From contig NZ_JABBFW010000007.1 in assembly GCF_012927045.1 (NCBI RefSeq), positions 62,001-126,000 of the forward strand: 64,000 bases of DNA, given 5' to 3'. This document shows, piece after piece, positions 16,445-24,863 of the stretch. Under the pieces are notes generated by a model. It had not been told where the DNA came from. It made no database searches and was given only the letters and a program-made list of their open reading frames with translations. Position numbers and translations under genes: made by a program. The stretch is from Azohydromonas caseinilytica. GTDB taxonomy: Bacteria; Pseudomonadota; Gammaproteobacteria; Burkholderiales; Burkholderiaceae_C. The stretch's first letter is position 1; each line of letters opens with the position of its first letter.

Positions 16445-17413
16445 ATGCAACGACGTCATCTTCTTCGCGCGGCTGCGGCCGCTGGGCTGCTGGCCGCTTC
16501 GGTGGCCGCGACGGCGCAGGGCGGCTATCCGTCCAAGACCATCACCATGGTCGTGCCCTTCCCGCCCGGCGGCACGCTGGACGTGGTGGCGCGCCAGCTG
16601 GCGCAGAAGCTCGGCGAGCAGATGGGCCAGACGGTGGTGGTGGACAACCGTCCCGGCGGCGCCGGCACCATCGGCGCGGTGGCGGTGAAGAACGCGCCGG
16701 CCGACGGCCACACGCTGCTGTTCAGCGCCTCGACGCTGACCACGACGCCCATGACCCTGAAGAGCGCACCCTACGACGTGGTCAAGGACTTCGCGCCGGT
16801 GGCGCTGGTGGCCAAGGCGCCGCTGGCGGTGGCGATCAACAAGAACCTGCCGATCTCGGACGTGAAGAGCCTGGTGTCCTATGCCAAGGCCAACCCCGGC
16901 AAGCTCAGCTTCGCCATCGGCTCGACGGCCTCGGCCGGCCACCTCTCCACCGAGCTGCTGCGCCGCGCCAGCGGCATCGAGTACCTGATCGTGCCCTACA
17001 AGGGCTCGGCGCCGGCCTACCAGGACCTCATCGGCGGGCAGATCGACGGCTTCATCGATCCCATCCTCGGCTCCTCCTCGTACGCCAAGGCCGGGCAGCT
17101 GAAGGTCGTTGCCGTGACCTCCAAGGAGCGCGTGCCGAGCCTGCCCAACGTGCCGACGGTGGGCGAGACGGTGCCGGGCTACGAGTTCTACAGCTGGTAC
17201 GGGCTGTGGGCGCCGGCCAAGCTGCCGGCGGACATTGCCCAGAAGCTCAACGCCGAGGTCAACAAGGCCCTGAACGGCGAGATGCGCGACAAGCTGCAGC
17301 AGCAGGGCGTGCTGGTGACGCCGGGCTCGATCAACGACTTCGTGAGCTTCCAGCGCGACGACATGGCGCGCGCGGCCAAGATCATTGCCGAGGGGCGCAT
17401 CCGTGCCGAGTGA
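16445..17413 (+). CDS. Bug-type tripartite tricarboxylate transporter substrate-binding protein
   Basis: 322 residues from the ATG at 16445 with AGGAGA upstream. The N-terminal signal (MQRRHLLRAAAAAGLLAAS..ATAQG) has a twin-arginine-like RR but is short. The mature part starts with YPSKTITMVVPFPPGGTLDVVAR, the classic Bug signature that binds carboxylate ligands, and continues with VDNRPGGAGTIG and the TPG-type C-terminal lobe. Bug proteins are greatly expanded in Burkholderiales and many act without adjacent TctAB membrane genes, which are absent here. Position suggests it captures the acid-sugar substrate of this cluster in the periplasm. The 3' end overlaps the SDR gene by 11 bases. Confidence 0.92.
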   Translation: MQRRHLLRAAAAAGLLAASVAATAQGGYPSKTITMVVPFPPGGTLDVVARQLAQKLGEQMGQTVVVDNRPGGAGTIGAVAVKNAPADGHTLLFSASTLTTTPMTLKSAPYDVVKDFAPVALVAKAPLAVAINKNLPISDVKSLVSYAKANPGKLSFAIGSTASAGHLSTELLRRASGIEYLIVPYKGSAPAYQDLIGGQIDGFIDPILGSSSYAKAGQLKVVAVTSKERVPSLPNVPTVGETVPGYEFYSWYGLWAPAKLPADIAQKLNAEVNKALNGEMRDKLQQQGVLVTPGSINDFVSFQRDDMARAAKIIAEGRIRAE

Positions 17414-18104
17414 GGCACCGCGCCGGGCGCTGGTCACCGGCAGCTCCTCGGGCATCGGCCTGGCCATCGCCCAGCGGCTGCTGGCCGAGGGCTGGCAGGT
17501 GACCGGGCTGCAGCGCGGGCCGGCGGCCATCGACCATCCGGCCCTGGCGACGCTGCGGGTGGACCTGGGCGACGGCGACGCGCTCGGCCAGGTGCTGGCC
17601 GACAGGGAGCCGCCCGACGCCGTGGTGCATGCCGCCGGGGTGCTGCGCCCGGCCCCGCTGGGGCAGCTTCAGCCCGCTGACGGCGAGCTGATGTGGCGGC
17701 TGCACGTGGACGCCGCCACCCGGCTGGCCGACGCGCTGCTGCCGCGCATGGCCGCGGCCGGCCGCGGGCGCCTGGTGTTGATTGGCAGCCGGGTGTCGGC
17801 CGGCATGCCCGGGCGCAGCCAGTACGCGGCCAGCAAGGCGGCGCTGGTGGCGCTGGCGCGCAGCTGGGCCGCGGAAGTGGCGGCGCAGGGCGTCACGGTC
17901 AACGTCGTGTCCCCGGCCGCCACCGACACGCCCATGCTGGCCGACCCGGGCCGCGCCGCGTCGCAGCCCAGGCTGCCACCCATCGGCCGCCTGATCCGGC
18001 CCGACGAGGTGGCGGCGCTGGTGGCGTTCCTGCTGTCCGATGCGGCCGCGGCCATCACCGGGCAGGACGTTCAAATTTGCGGCGGGTCTTCGTTGCCGCG
18101 CTGA
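17403..18104 (+). CDS. Short-chain dehydrogenase/reductase (SDR)
   Basis: 233 residues from the GTG at 17403, which is preceded by GAGGGG and overlaps the Bug stop by 11 bases; a TTG at 17385 is also possible. Features: TGSSSGIGLAIA nucleotide-binding loop, HAAGVLRPAP (NAG-like), catalytic Ser in IGSRVS and the YxxxK pair in SQYAASKAA, then the family C-terminus ITGQDVQICGGSSL. It is an NAD(P)-dependent oxidoreductase of the classical type. As the last gene of the cluster it probably oxidises or reduces a hydroxyl of the imported acid sugar. The substrate is not readable from sequence. Confidence 0.9.
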   Translation: MPSEAPRRALVTGSSSGIGLAIAQRLLAEGWQVTGLQRGPAAIDHPALATLRVDLGDGDALGQVLADREPPDAVVHAAGVLRPAPLGQLQPADGELMWRLHVDAATRLADALLPRMAAAGRGRLVLIGSRVSAGMPGRSQYAASKAALVALARSWAAEVAAQGVTVNVVSPAATDTPMLADPGRAASQPRLPPIGRLIRPDEVAALVAFLLSDAAAAITGQDVQICGGSSLPR

Positions 18105-18113
18105 GCGACGGCC

Positions 18114-18143
18114 GGCGGCGGGCCGCCACGCCCGCCCGCCGCC
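18114..18143. terminator. GC-rich stem-loop between convergent SDR and RTX genes
   Basis: GGCGGCGGGC (18114-18123) pairs perfectly with GCCCGCCGCC (18134-18143) around a ten-base loop, ten bases after the SDR stop. CTGTCTTTA follows on the plus strand. It probably serves as a terminator for the catabolic operon, and perhaps also in the other direction. Confidence 0.5.
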
Positions 18144-18149
18144 CTGTCT

Positions 18150-19520
18150 TTACAGCACGAAGTCCGTCGCGCCCAGCGCCGTGGGCACCGTGCCGATGAG
18201 CTGGATCTCGTACTCGGCCGCCGCGTCCGTGTCGGTGTTGATGGACACGATGCCGCCGGCGTAGCGCACCTGGCCGGCGGCCGTGCCGAAGCCGGTGGTG
18301 ACGAGGCTGAAGGCCTGGTCGCCGGCCAGGGCCGCGTTGGCGTCGATCAGCGAGAGGTCGATCCTGTCCTGTCCGCGCGTGAAGTCGGTGATGACGTCGC
18401 GCGCCGTGCCCAGGCCCAGGTCGGTCCATGCCGCGAAGCGGAAGACATCGTTGCCGATGCCGCCGGTGAGCCGGTCGGTCCCGGCGCCGCCGATGAGCAC
18501 GTCGTTGCCCGCGCCGCCGTCGAGCGTGTTGGCTGCCGCGTTGCCGGTGATCACGTTGTTGGCGGCGTTGCCCGTGCCGTTGAGGGCTGCGGCACCCAGC
18601 AGCACCAGGTTTTCCACATTGGCGCCCAGCGCGTAGCTGACGGCCGCCTGCACCGTGTCGATCTCGGTGGCCAGGGTGGAGGTTTCGGTCACCCGGTCGC
18701 CCACGGCATCGACCACGTAGGTGTCGTTGCCCGTGCCACCGATCAGCAGGTCATTGCCCGCGCCGCCGTTGAGCGTGTCGTTGCCGGCGTCGCCGCTGAG
18801 CGTGTTGGCCGCCGCGTTGCCGGTGATGAGGTTGTGGGCGGCGTTGCCCGTGCCGTTGAGGGCCGCGGAGCCGGTGAGCTGCAGGTTCTCCACGTTGACG
18901 CCCAGCGTCCAGGACACGCCGGCCAGCACCGTGTCGATCTCGGCGGCCGCGGCGTTGAGGTCGAGCACGCGGTCGCCGGCGTTGTCCACGATGTAGGTGT
19001 CGCTGCCGGCGCCGCCGACCAGCTGGTCCGCGCCGAGGCTCCCGTCCAGCGTGTCATTGCCGGCGCCGCCCGAGAGGCTGTCGTTGCCCGCGCCGCCGAA
19101 GAGGCTGTCGTTGCCGGCGTAGCCGCTGAGCACGTCCGACGCGCTGCCGCCTCGGATCTGGTCGTTGCCGGCCAGCACGATGTTCATCATCTCCTCGACG
19201 GGCAGGTCCGCGTCCGGGTCGGTCGTGATCCACAGCTCGAAGCCGCTGAACCGGTACACCGGGGCGCCGGCGCTGTTGACCATGGAAAAGGCCTTGATCG
19301 TGCCGCTGGGCTCGCCCCCCGCGTAGCTCAGCCCGATGCCTTCCCAGGTCACGCGGTAGCCGGTGGCGGCATCCCGCGCGGCAAAGACCGTGGGGGTGAA
19401 GGCCGTGATCTGGCCGAAGTCCAGCACATTGGGCGTGCCCAGCCAGAAATTGAACATGCCGATGGCCGGCGTGTTGAGCTTGATGGCCACGGTGCTGGTG
19501 CTGGCGTCGAAGATCGCCAT
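18150..19520 (-). CDS. RTX-type calcium-binding secreted protein
   Basis: 456 residues from the ATG at 19520, which has AAGGAG upstream; the longer frame upstream lacks one. There is no N-terminal signal. Residues of about 1-130 are a non-repetitive domain; then come GGxGNDxL/GGAGNDTL nonapeptides that bind Ca2+ in a parallel beta-roll, and two long units of about 92 residues (positions listed separately). The C-terminus ends ..TALGATDFVL, compatible with an uncleaved type I secretion signal. No ABC transporter or outer-membrane exporter genes are nearby. Enzymatic function of the N-terminal part is not recognised; surface or adhesive roles are common in such proteins. Confidence 0.85.
   Translation of the reverse strand: MAIFDASTSTVAIKLNTPAIGMFNFWLGTPNVLDFGQITAFTPTVFAARDAATGYRVTWEGIGLSYAGGEPSGTIKAFSMVNSAGAPVYRFSGFELWITTDPDADLPVEEMMNIVLAGNDQIRGGSASDVLSGYAGNDSLFGGAGNDSLSGGAGNDTLDGSLGADQLVGGAGSDTYIVDNAGDRVLDLNAAAAEIDTVLAGVSWTLGVNVENLQLTGSAALNGTGNAAHNLITGNAAANTLSGDAGNDTLNGGAGNDLLIGGTGNDTYVVDAVGDRVTETSTLATEIDTVQAAVSYALGANVENLVLLGAAALNGTGNAANNVITGNAAANTLDGGAGNDVLIGGAGTDRLTGGIGNDVFRFAAWTDLGLGTARDVITDFTRGQDRIDLSLIDANAALAGDQAFSLVTTGFGTAAGQVRYAGGIVSINTDTDAAAEYEIQLIGTVPTALGATDFVL
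18451..19002 (-). repeat. Two 276-bp (92-residue) tandem units within the RTX gene
   Basis: Unit A (about 18727-19002) and unit B (about 18451-18726) each encode DTYxVD, GDRV, EIDTV, VENLxLxGxAALNGTGNAA and ITGNAAANTL in the same order and spacing. The period measured between the two DTYxVD codon sets is 276 bases. Near-identity of GTGNAA..ITGNAAANTL suggests a recent duplication or gene conversion. Confidence 0.8.
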
Positions 19521-19782
19521 GGTGTTGTTCTCCTTGTTGGCGGCGGCGGCTTTCTTGCTCGCGCGCGGTTCTGATCCATGTGGGCCGGCCGGGCGCGCCG
19601 GCGCAGGCGCTGCCCGCGACAGTGGCCGTTTCCCGGGCAACCAACGGGATTGTAGTTAGAGGGCTAAGGCGGCCTGCCCGGGCATCGAGCCCGAGCGCCC
19701 GGCCGTCTCGACGGAGGTTGCTTGTCCTCCCGAGGCCCGGCTCCCGGCGGACGCCGCGCCCTGCATCAGCCTGGGGCTGCGC

Positions 19783-20532
19783 TCAGACCGTGGCGCCCCG
19801 GCGCCGGCGGGCGCGCAGCCCCAGCAGGCCCAGTCCCGCTGCGAAAAGCGCGCTGCTGGCGGGCTCGGGAATCAGCGCGGCGGGGCGGGCGTCGAACTCG
19901 CCCAGGAAGAGGTGGGTGAAGCTCGCTGCCCCGTTGCTGTCATTGACGAAGGTGGCCGTGACCCGCCCGGCAAGCCGCACGTCGCTGGGGCCGAACTTCG
20001 GGTTGGCATAGGCGCGGGCCTCGAAGGTGTCCAGGTAGGAGGCCAGGTAGCCGCCGACGAATTCGCTCCTGGGCGCACCCGGCACCCGGTCCGCGTGCAT
20101 CTCCATGAGGTAGTCCGCGGTCACGGTCGCGGCGGTGAACGGCGCCAGCAGGTGGGTCAGCTCGCCGAAGGTGTGGACGTTGACGCCGCCGCGCAGCGAC
20201 GCGCCCTCCCCGGCCATGCCCTCGGCCACCACGTGGAAGCGGTCCTGGGTGGCGGTGACTTCGCTGTAGCCCCAGCCCCAGGGCTTCTGCATCCGGAACG
20301 AGATCGAGCGCTGCTGCGGCTCGTAGGCCCACTCGGAACCGCCGTCCTGCTTGACCTGCACGGAGGCGTAGCTGCCGAGGATGCCCAGGACCTGGTGGCC
20401 CGCCGCGATGCCGTCGTCCGGCGTCAGGTCCGTGACCTCGACGCGCAGATTGTTGAACTCCATGTGGGCGCTCAGCGCGGCCAGGGCACCCGGCGCGGCG
20501 GCGGCAAGCAGCAGGGGAAGCATGAACTTCAT
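19783..20532 (-). CDS. PEP-CTERM sorted exported protein
   Basis: 249 residues from the ATG at 20532 (AAGGAGAT upstream). It begins with a Sec signal (KFMLPLLLAAAAPGALA, cut before ALSAH). The C-terminus is a PEP-CTERM sorting tail: IPEPASSALF, a short hydrophobic helix, then a run of basic residues (RARRRR). Such proteins are processed by exosortase (EpsH/XrtA), which is not in this window, and usually end up in the biofilm matrix or outer surface. The central 190 residues are rich in beta strands and have no recognised domain. No exopolysaccharide genes lie nearby. Confidence 0.85.
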   Translation of the reverse strand: MKFMLPLLLAAAAPGALAALSAHMEFNNLRVEVTDLTPDDGIAAGHQVLGILGSYASVQVKQDGGSEWAYEPQQRSISFRMQKPWGWGYSEVTATQDRFHVVAEGMAGEGASLRGGVNVHTFGELTHLLAPFTAATVTADYLMEMHADRVPGAPRSEFVGGYLASYLDTFEARAYANPKFGPSDVRLAGRVTATFVNDSNGAASFTHLFLGEFDARPAALIPEPASSALFAAGLGLLGLRARRRRGATV

Positions 20533-20842
20533 GGCGCATCTCCTTGCGGGCGCACGGCCCGGCACGGGGCGGGCAATCCGGTTTCCCGTGGAGGTGGCGA
20601 ACCCGCTGGATGCGGCAGCGCGCCTGGGGCATGGCGCTTGCGGCACGAAATCCGGAATGGGGCGCCGGGGAGGAAAAGGGGCAGGCCGAGTCGGTGGGGA
20701 TTTGACTGGAGGTAGGCAGCCATCAGTACAGGTACGGCGCCACTGGTTCATCGTGCCCGCGAAGGCAGGCATGACGTTACTGCTGCGGCCGAGTCCCGCT
20801 CGACGCAGCGCGTGGACCGTGCAAAGCGGCGTGCTGTGCCAG
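20533..20842. other. 310-base non-coding gap upstream of PEP-CTERM gene
   Basis: It contains the promoter region of the PEP-CTERM gene on the minus strand and the 3' side of the mutarotase-like gene. Apart from the degenerate palindromic repeat listed separately (20749-20776), no clear promoter or gene was seen. Confidence 0.4.
20749..20776. repeat. Degenerate CGTCAT..GCGAAGGC..ATGACG palindromic repeat
   Basis: The stretch around TGCCCGCGAAGGCAGGCATG is an imperfect palindrome of the widespread proteobacterial type whose consensus reads roughly CGTCATTCCCGCGAAGGCGGG. Only one copy is seen in the window. It lies in an intergenic gap, as such elements usually do. Confidence 0.5.
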
Positions 20843-21634
20843 TTACGCTGCCCGCTCCTCCACCTCAACCCCCAACATCCCCACGAATTTCTCCCCCACT
20901 GCCAGCACCACCGGCTGCCTTACCCGCACCGGCTCGATGCAGATGAATTGGCGCCAATCCCCGTCCGGCAAATCCTTCAATGCCTGCGCGCCCTCGCGGC
21001 CCGGGTTCCACACCATCCATTCGCTGAAATTCGAGGCAGTGAGTTTCAGGCGCGTGGCGCCGCTCAGCAGCGTCAATGCCGGGCTGCCGGCATACAGCCG
21101 CTCGACAATGTTCTCACCGAATTGCAGCTCCGCCTCGTCCTGCCGCGTGAGCTCCGGCTGGTAGCGGTCCGACACCGGCAAACCCTGCAGCCCCAGCACG
21201 CGCGCCTGCAATGAGTCGTCCACCGCGAAATACGGGTGCAGCCCACCGGTGAAGGAAAATTCGCTGTCGCCGGTATTCAACACCGTGAAGCGGAAATCCA
21301 CGCGCTGGCCTTGCGCCCATACTTCCAGCTCCAGCCGCACCGCATGGGGCCAGACCGAAACGTCACCCTTGGCAATTTCGAGCACGTAATGCAGCCGCTC
21401 CTGCCCGGCGTCGGCGCCATGCTCCAGCAGCGTCCAGTCCATATTGCGGGCAAAGCCATGCTTGACCAGCGGGCCCACGTCCGCAAACTGCGGAAACAGC
21501 ACCGGCACACCGCCGCGCGCCGGGCCCATGAACTGGCTCGCCAGCGGGCTGCAATAGAACACGGGCGTACCGCTCAAATCGGCCTGCAGGACTTGTGCCC
21601 CCAGCGGGCGGTGCGTGAGCAGGGTCATGACCAT
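20843..21634 (-). CDS. D-hexose-6-phosphate mutarotase / aldose 1-epimerase family protein
   Basis: 263 residues. Matches the YeaD-like branch of the galactose mutarotase fold: the FMGPARGGVPVLFPQFAD region that binds substrate and phosphate, HGFARNMDWTLLE with the conserved His, GLHPYFAVDD with a second His, and the catalytic Glu in ICIEPVRVR. Such enzymes interconvert alpha and beta anomers of glucose 6-phosphate. It is a stand-alone gene with a start that could also be the third codon (ATG). It reads away from the DUF1269 gene, with about 200 bases between the two starts. Confidence 0.85.
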   Translation of the reverse strand: MVMTLLTHRPLGAQVLQADLSGTPVFYCSPLASQFMGPARGGVPVLFPQFADVGPLVKHGFARNMDWTLLEHGADAGQERLHYVLEIAKGDVSVWPHAVRLELEVWAQGQRVDFRFTVLNTGDSEFSFTGGLHPYFAVDDSLQARVLGLQGLPVSDRYQPELTRQDEAELQFGENIVERLYAGSPALTLLSGATRLKLTASNFSEWMVWNPGREGAQALKDLPDGDWRQFICIEPVRVRQPVVLAVGEKFVGMLGVEVEERAA

Positions 21635-21840
21635 GAATCCCAGGGTTGAATTGGATGAAAATACCGCGTGGCTTTCATTGAAAATGATGAAACCACTGGG
21701 TGCCGTGATTTGGGCATTCTAGCCTCCTGCCCTGCGCCATCGCGCCCAATCCTGGGCGTCGTGGTGCGTCGCGCCGGAAGCGGGTGAGCCAGGGAACGGC
21801 GCTTGCCGCCCCGCGGGCTCCCCCTTCGAAGGAGCCTGAC

Positions 21841-22371
21841 ATGGCTGAAATGATCGCCGTTGCTTTCGACAATCCCACCCAGGCCGACGAGGTGCTGGAC
21901 GAGCTGCGCCGCCTGCAGCAGGAGTATCTGATCGACCTGGAGGATGCCGTGGTGGTGGTGCGCCGCCCGGACGGAGAAATCAAGCTCAAGCAGAGCGTGA
22001 ATCTGGTCGGCATGGGCGCGGCCTCGGGCGGGTTGTGGGGCGGATTATGGGGCTCGCTGGTGGGCCTGCTATTTTTGAATCCCCTGGCCGGTTTTGCCGT
22101 GGGCACCATGGTCGGCGCCGGCAGCGGCGCGCTGTCCGGAAAGATCACCGACTACGGCATCAACGACGATTTCATCCGCTCCATTGCCCAAACCTTGCAA
22201 CCGAATAACTCGGCCATTTTCGTGCTGGTGCGCAAGGTGCAGCCGGATAAGGTGCTGGAGCAGTTGTCCCGCTTCAAGGGCCGGGTGCTGCGCTCCTCGC
22301 TGTCGCCCGAGCAGGAGGCGCGGCTGCAGCAGGCGCTCAGCGGCGGGGCGGCTGCGGCGGGCACGGCCTAA
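21841..22371 (+). CDS. DUF1269-family membrane protein
   Basis: 176 residues from the ATG at 21841 (GAAGGAG upstream). N-terminal AVAFDNPTQADEVLDELRRL and DLEDAVVVVRRPDGEIKLKQS, then a Gly-rich double hairpin helix (about 60-100: GGLWGGLWGSLVGLLFLNPLAG) and GLSGKITDYGINDDFIRSIAQTL-like text, all typical of the DUF1269 family. The protein is small, membrane-associated and often stress-linked; biochemical role unknown. It has its own promoter region; no operon partner is evident. Confidence 0.85.
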   Translation: MAEMIAVAFDNPTQADEVLDELRRLQQEYLIDLEDAVVVVRRPDGEIKLKQSVNLVGMGAASGGLWGGLWGSLVGLLFLNPLAGFAVGTMVGAGSGALSGKITDYGINDDFIRSIAQTLQPNNSAIFVLVRKVQPDKVLEQLSRFKGRVLRSSLSPEQEARLQQALSGGAAAAGTA

Positions 22372-22527
22372 AGTCATTTGACAGGTACGACAAACCGCGG
22401 CGTGGCCGGGCATCCGGGGGTTTTCCCAGGACTCTGCCTCGAATGGGCTAAAAGCCCGGTGTGGACAAGGTTGGGTGCCCTGGCTTGAAGTGTTTTCCGC
22501 AGGCTGCCTGAGCCTGTGGGAGACCTT

Positions 22528-23631
22528 ATGAAACGCTTTCTTCTTGCCGGTTTGCTGGTCGGGGCGTCCATATTCCACCCGGGCTGGGCGCAGGACGCGC
22601 AAACCCATTCAGCCGCCGCCCTGAACAAGGTGCCGCCACGCTACCAGGTGCATGCGCTGGGCACCTTGGAAAACGGCTCCAGTTATGCGCGCTCGCTCAA
22701 TACCAGGCGCCAGGCGGCGGGGTATGTCACCTTCAATATCGCCGGCGAAATGCGCCCGGCGCTGTTCGAACTGGGAAAATTGCCCGTCCCGATTTATACC
22801 GATGGCCCCGGCGAGGCCACGGGCATCAACGCCGACGGGGAAATCGTGGGCTGGTACCTGTGCGGTGACAAGAAACAGGCTTTTCTCTGGAAGAACCATC
22901 AGCTGCAGTTGCTGATGTCGCCTGTCGGCGGCGAATCGGTGGCTACCGCCATCAACGACCGCTCCGAGATCGTCGGCTGGTTCGAGATGGCGCCCGGCGT
23001 GACGCATGCCTTCCACTACCACAAGGGGCGCATGACCGACCTGGGCCGCTGGGGCGGCCGCTCCGCGCAGGCCACGGCCATCAACCGCAAGGGCGAGATC
23101 GTGGGTTTCCGCGAAAAGTGGCGTGAGGGCCGGCTCGTCAGGCAGGGAGTGCGGCTGTCGCGCCAGCAGGGTGCCGAGCTGCTGCGCCCGCCCGCGGAGT
23201 TCGACAACCTGGTGCCCTCCGGCATCAATGAGCGGGGCGAAGTGGCCGGGACGATGTGGGCCAGCAACCGACCCTTCGACTTCGAGACCTTCGCTTTTGC
23301 CACCCGCGAGGGCCAGGTGGTCAACCTGCAGCGCCCGGGCTGCTGCTTCGGCACGGCCGGGGTGGCGATCAACCGCAAGGGGCAGGTGGTGGGCTACAAC
23401 TTCGACCGCCTCGGCGACCCGCACGAGAACCTGACGCTGTGGGACCCGCAGCGCGGGCAGATCGGCCTGTCGGGCCTGAAGACGGCGCTCGACCAGGGCT
23501 GGTACCAGCTGACCGAGGGCAACGACATCAACAACGACGGCGTGATCGTCGGCGCCGGCGTGCTGCGCGACCAGCAGCGCCCCTTCACCTCGAATCGCGC
23601 CGTGATGCTGATCCCGGATTGGGGACGTTGA
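22528..23631 (+). CDS. Exported HAF-repeat protein
   Basis: 367 residues from the ATG at 22528 with GGGAGA upstream; a GTG-type start four codons earlier is unlikely. It has a Sec signal (KRFLLAGLLVGASIFHPGWAQ). The body repeats units of the form (A)xxINxxGEIVGxx: ATGINADGEIVGW, ATAINDRSEIVGW, ATAINRKGEIVGF, PSGINERGEVAGT, GVAINRKGQVVGY and GNDINNDGVIVGA. These are the extracellular HAF repeats, probably blades of a propeller. HAF proteins are common in Burkholderiales, with unknown function. No co-transcribed partner; the next gene converges 15 bases downstream. Confidence 0.82.
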   Translation: MKRFLLAGLLVGASIFHPGWAQDAQTHSAAALNKVPPRYQVHALGTLENGSSYARSLNTRRQAAGYVTFNIAGEMRPALFELGKLPVPIYTDGPGEATGINADGEIVGWYLCGDKKQAFLWKNHQLQLLMSPVGGESVATAINDRSEIVGWFEMAPGVTHAFHYHKGRMTDLGRWGGRSAQATAINRKGEIVGFREKWREGRLVRQGVRLSRQQGAELLRPPAEFDNLVPSGINERGEVAGTMWASNRPFDFETFAFATREGQVVNLQRPGCCFGTAGVAINRKGQVVGYNFDRLGDPHENLTLWDPQRGQIGLSGLKTALDQGWYQLTEGNDINNDGVIVGAGVLRDQQRPFTSNRAVMLIPDWGR

Positions 23632-23646
23632 GGCGGCCCCCGGGCC

Positions 23647-24588
23647 TCACACCCACCCCAGCCCGGCCTTCAGCAGCCACAGCCACACGCTGATGGTGAG
23701 GAAGGACAGCAGCATGGTCAGCAGCAGCGCGGCGGCGGCGAAGTTCTCCTCGCCATGCGCCTGCGCCAGGATGGGAAAGATGCTGAGCATCGGCATGGCG
23801 GCGAAGGCCGGCGCCGCCGCGCGCAGCGGGCCCTCCAGCGGCACCAGCATCAGCAGCGCCAGCACCGCCAGCGGGTGCAGGATCAGCTTGCCCAGCGCGA
23901 TGGCCGCCACACTGCGCAGCTTGCCGTGCAGCTGCAGTCCCACCAGTGAACCGCCGATCACGAACAGCGCCACCGGCGCCGAGGCATTGGCCAGCAGCTG
24001 CACCGCGCGCGCCACCGGGGCGGGCAGCTGCAGGCCCAGCACCGACATCGCCAGCCCGGCCGAGATCGACAGGATCAGCGGATTGCCCGCCAGCCGCCGC
24101 AGCGTGCGCGCCAGCGTCGCGTGCCAGACCTTGGAGCTGTTGCCGCCGTCGGCCAGCGCCAGCGCCACCGGGATCATCAGCAGGTTCTCCACCAGCATGG
24201 TCAGCGCCATCGCCACCGCCGCCACCGGCCCCAGGAACTGCACCACGATCGGGTAGCCGACGAAGCCGCTGTTGGACGCGCTCATGCCCAGGCCGAAGTA
24301 GGCGCTGAAGGTGATGTCGCGCCGCTTCACCCGGCGCGCCCAGGTGAAGGCGGCCAGCATCACCGCCAGCGAGCCCAGCGCGTAGGCCAGCAGGAAGCTG
24401 CCGTTGAGGATCTCACCCACCCGGCGCGAGGACAGCGCCTGGAACATCAACGCCGGCAGCGCCAGCTGGATCACGAAGCGGCCCAGCACCCGCATCTCGG
24501 CCTTGTCGAACCAGCCACGCCGCCCGGCCAGGAAGCCCAGCGCGATCAGCAGGTAGATGGGAACGGTGATGGAGAGGATGTGCAGCAT
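23647..24588 (-). CDS. AEC-family (auxin efflux carrier-like) transporter
   Basis: 313 residues, almost wholly hydrophobic with about ten membrane helices in two five-helix halves: ITVPIYLLIALGFLAGRRGW at the N-terminus, GMSASNSGFVGYPIVVQFLGP in the first half and FVIGGSLVGLQL in the second. This matches the bacterial AEC/MleP type that exports or exchanges small organic acids. Substrate unknown; malonate, malate and auxin-like acids are known in the family. The gene is divergent from the VOC-aroE-aroQ group, 275 bases away, so it could move a product or precursor of that pathway. Confidence 0.88.
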   Translation of the reverse strand: MLHILSITVPIYLLIALGFLAGRRGWFDKAEMRVLGRFVIQLALPALMFQALSSRRVGEILNGSFLLAYALGSLAVMLAAFTWARRVKRRDITFSAYFGLGMSASNSGFVGYPIVVQFLGPVAAVAMALTMLVENLLMIPVALALADGGNSSKVWHATLARTLRRLAGNPLILSISAGLAMSVLGLQLPAPVARAVQLLANASAPVALFVIGGSLVGLQLHGKLRSVAAIALGKLILHPLAVLALLMLVPLEGPLRAAAPAFAAMPMLSIFPILAQAHGEENFAAAALLLTMLLSFLTISVWLWLLKAGLGWV

Positions 24589-24863
24589 CGGCGGGCGGAC
24601 AAAAAGAGCGCGGGCAGCACGGGCTGCGGCAGCCCGGCCGCCCGAAGGCGACCGGGCACCTTAAGGGTTTACCCGTGGTCTGTCGATGCACTGGGGTCCG
24701 GCCGTCCCGCCATGCGGGCCGGGACAGCAGAAATCGGTTTCCCAGACGGCAAGATCGTGCCGCGCGCGGCTTATCGTGGCAACCCTGCCGCGCATCCGGC
24801 ACGGCCGCCCCGGCACGGCCGCCGCTGCCGCCCCGCCGCCCCGCCCCATCTCCGAGGAATTCC

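Noticed and set aside
9711-18104. Sialic-acid (neuraminate) utilisation cluster
   Set aside because: Although a sialidase-like gene is present, NanA, NanK, NanE and a secreted sialidase are missing; the other genes fit acid-sugar catabolism.
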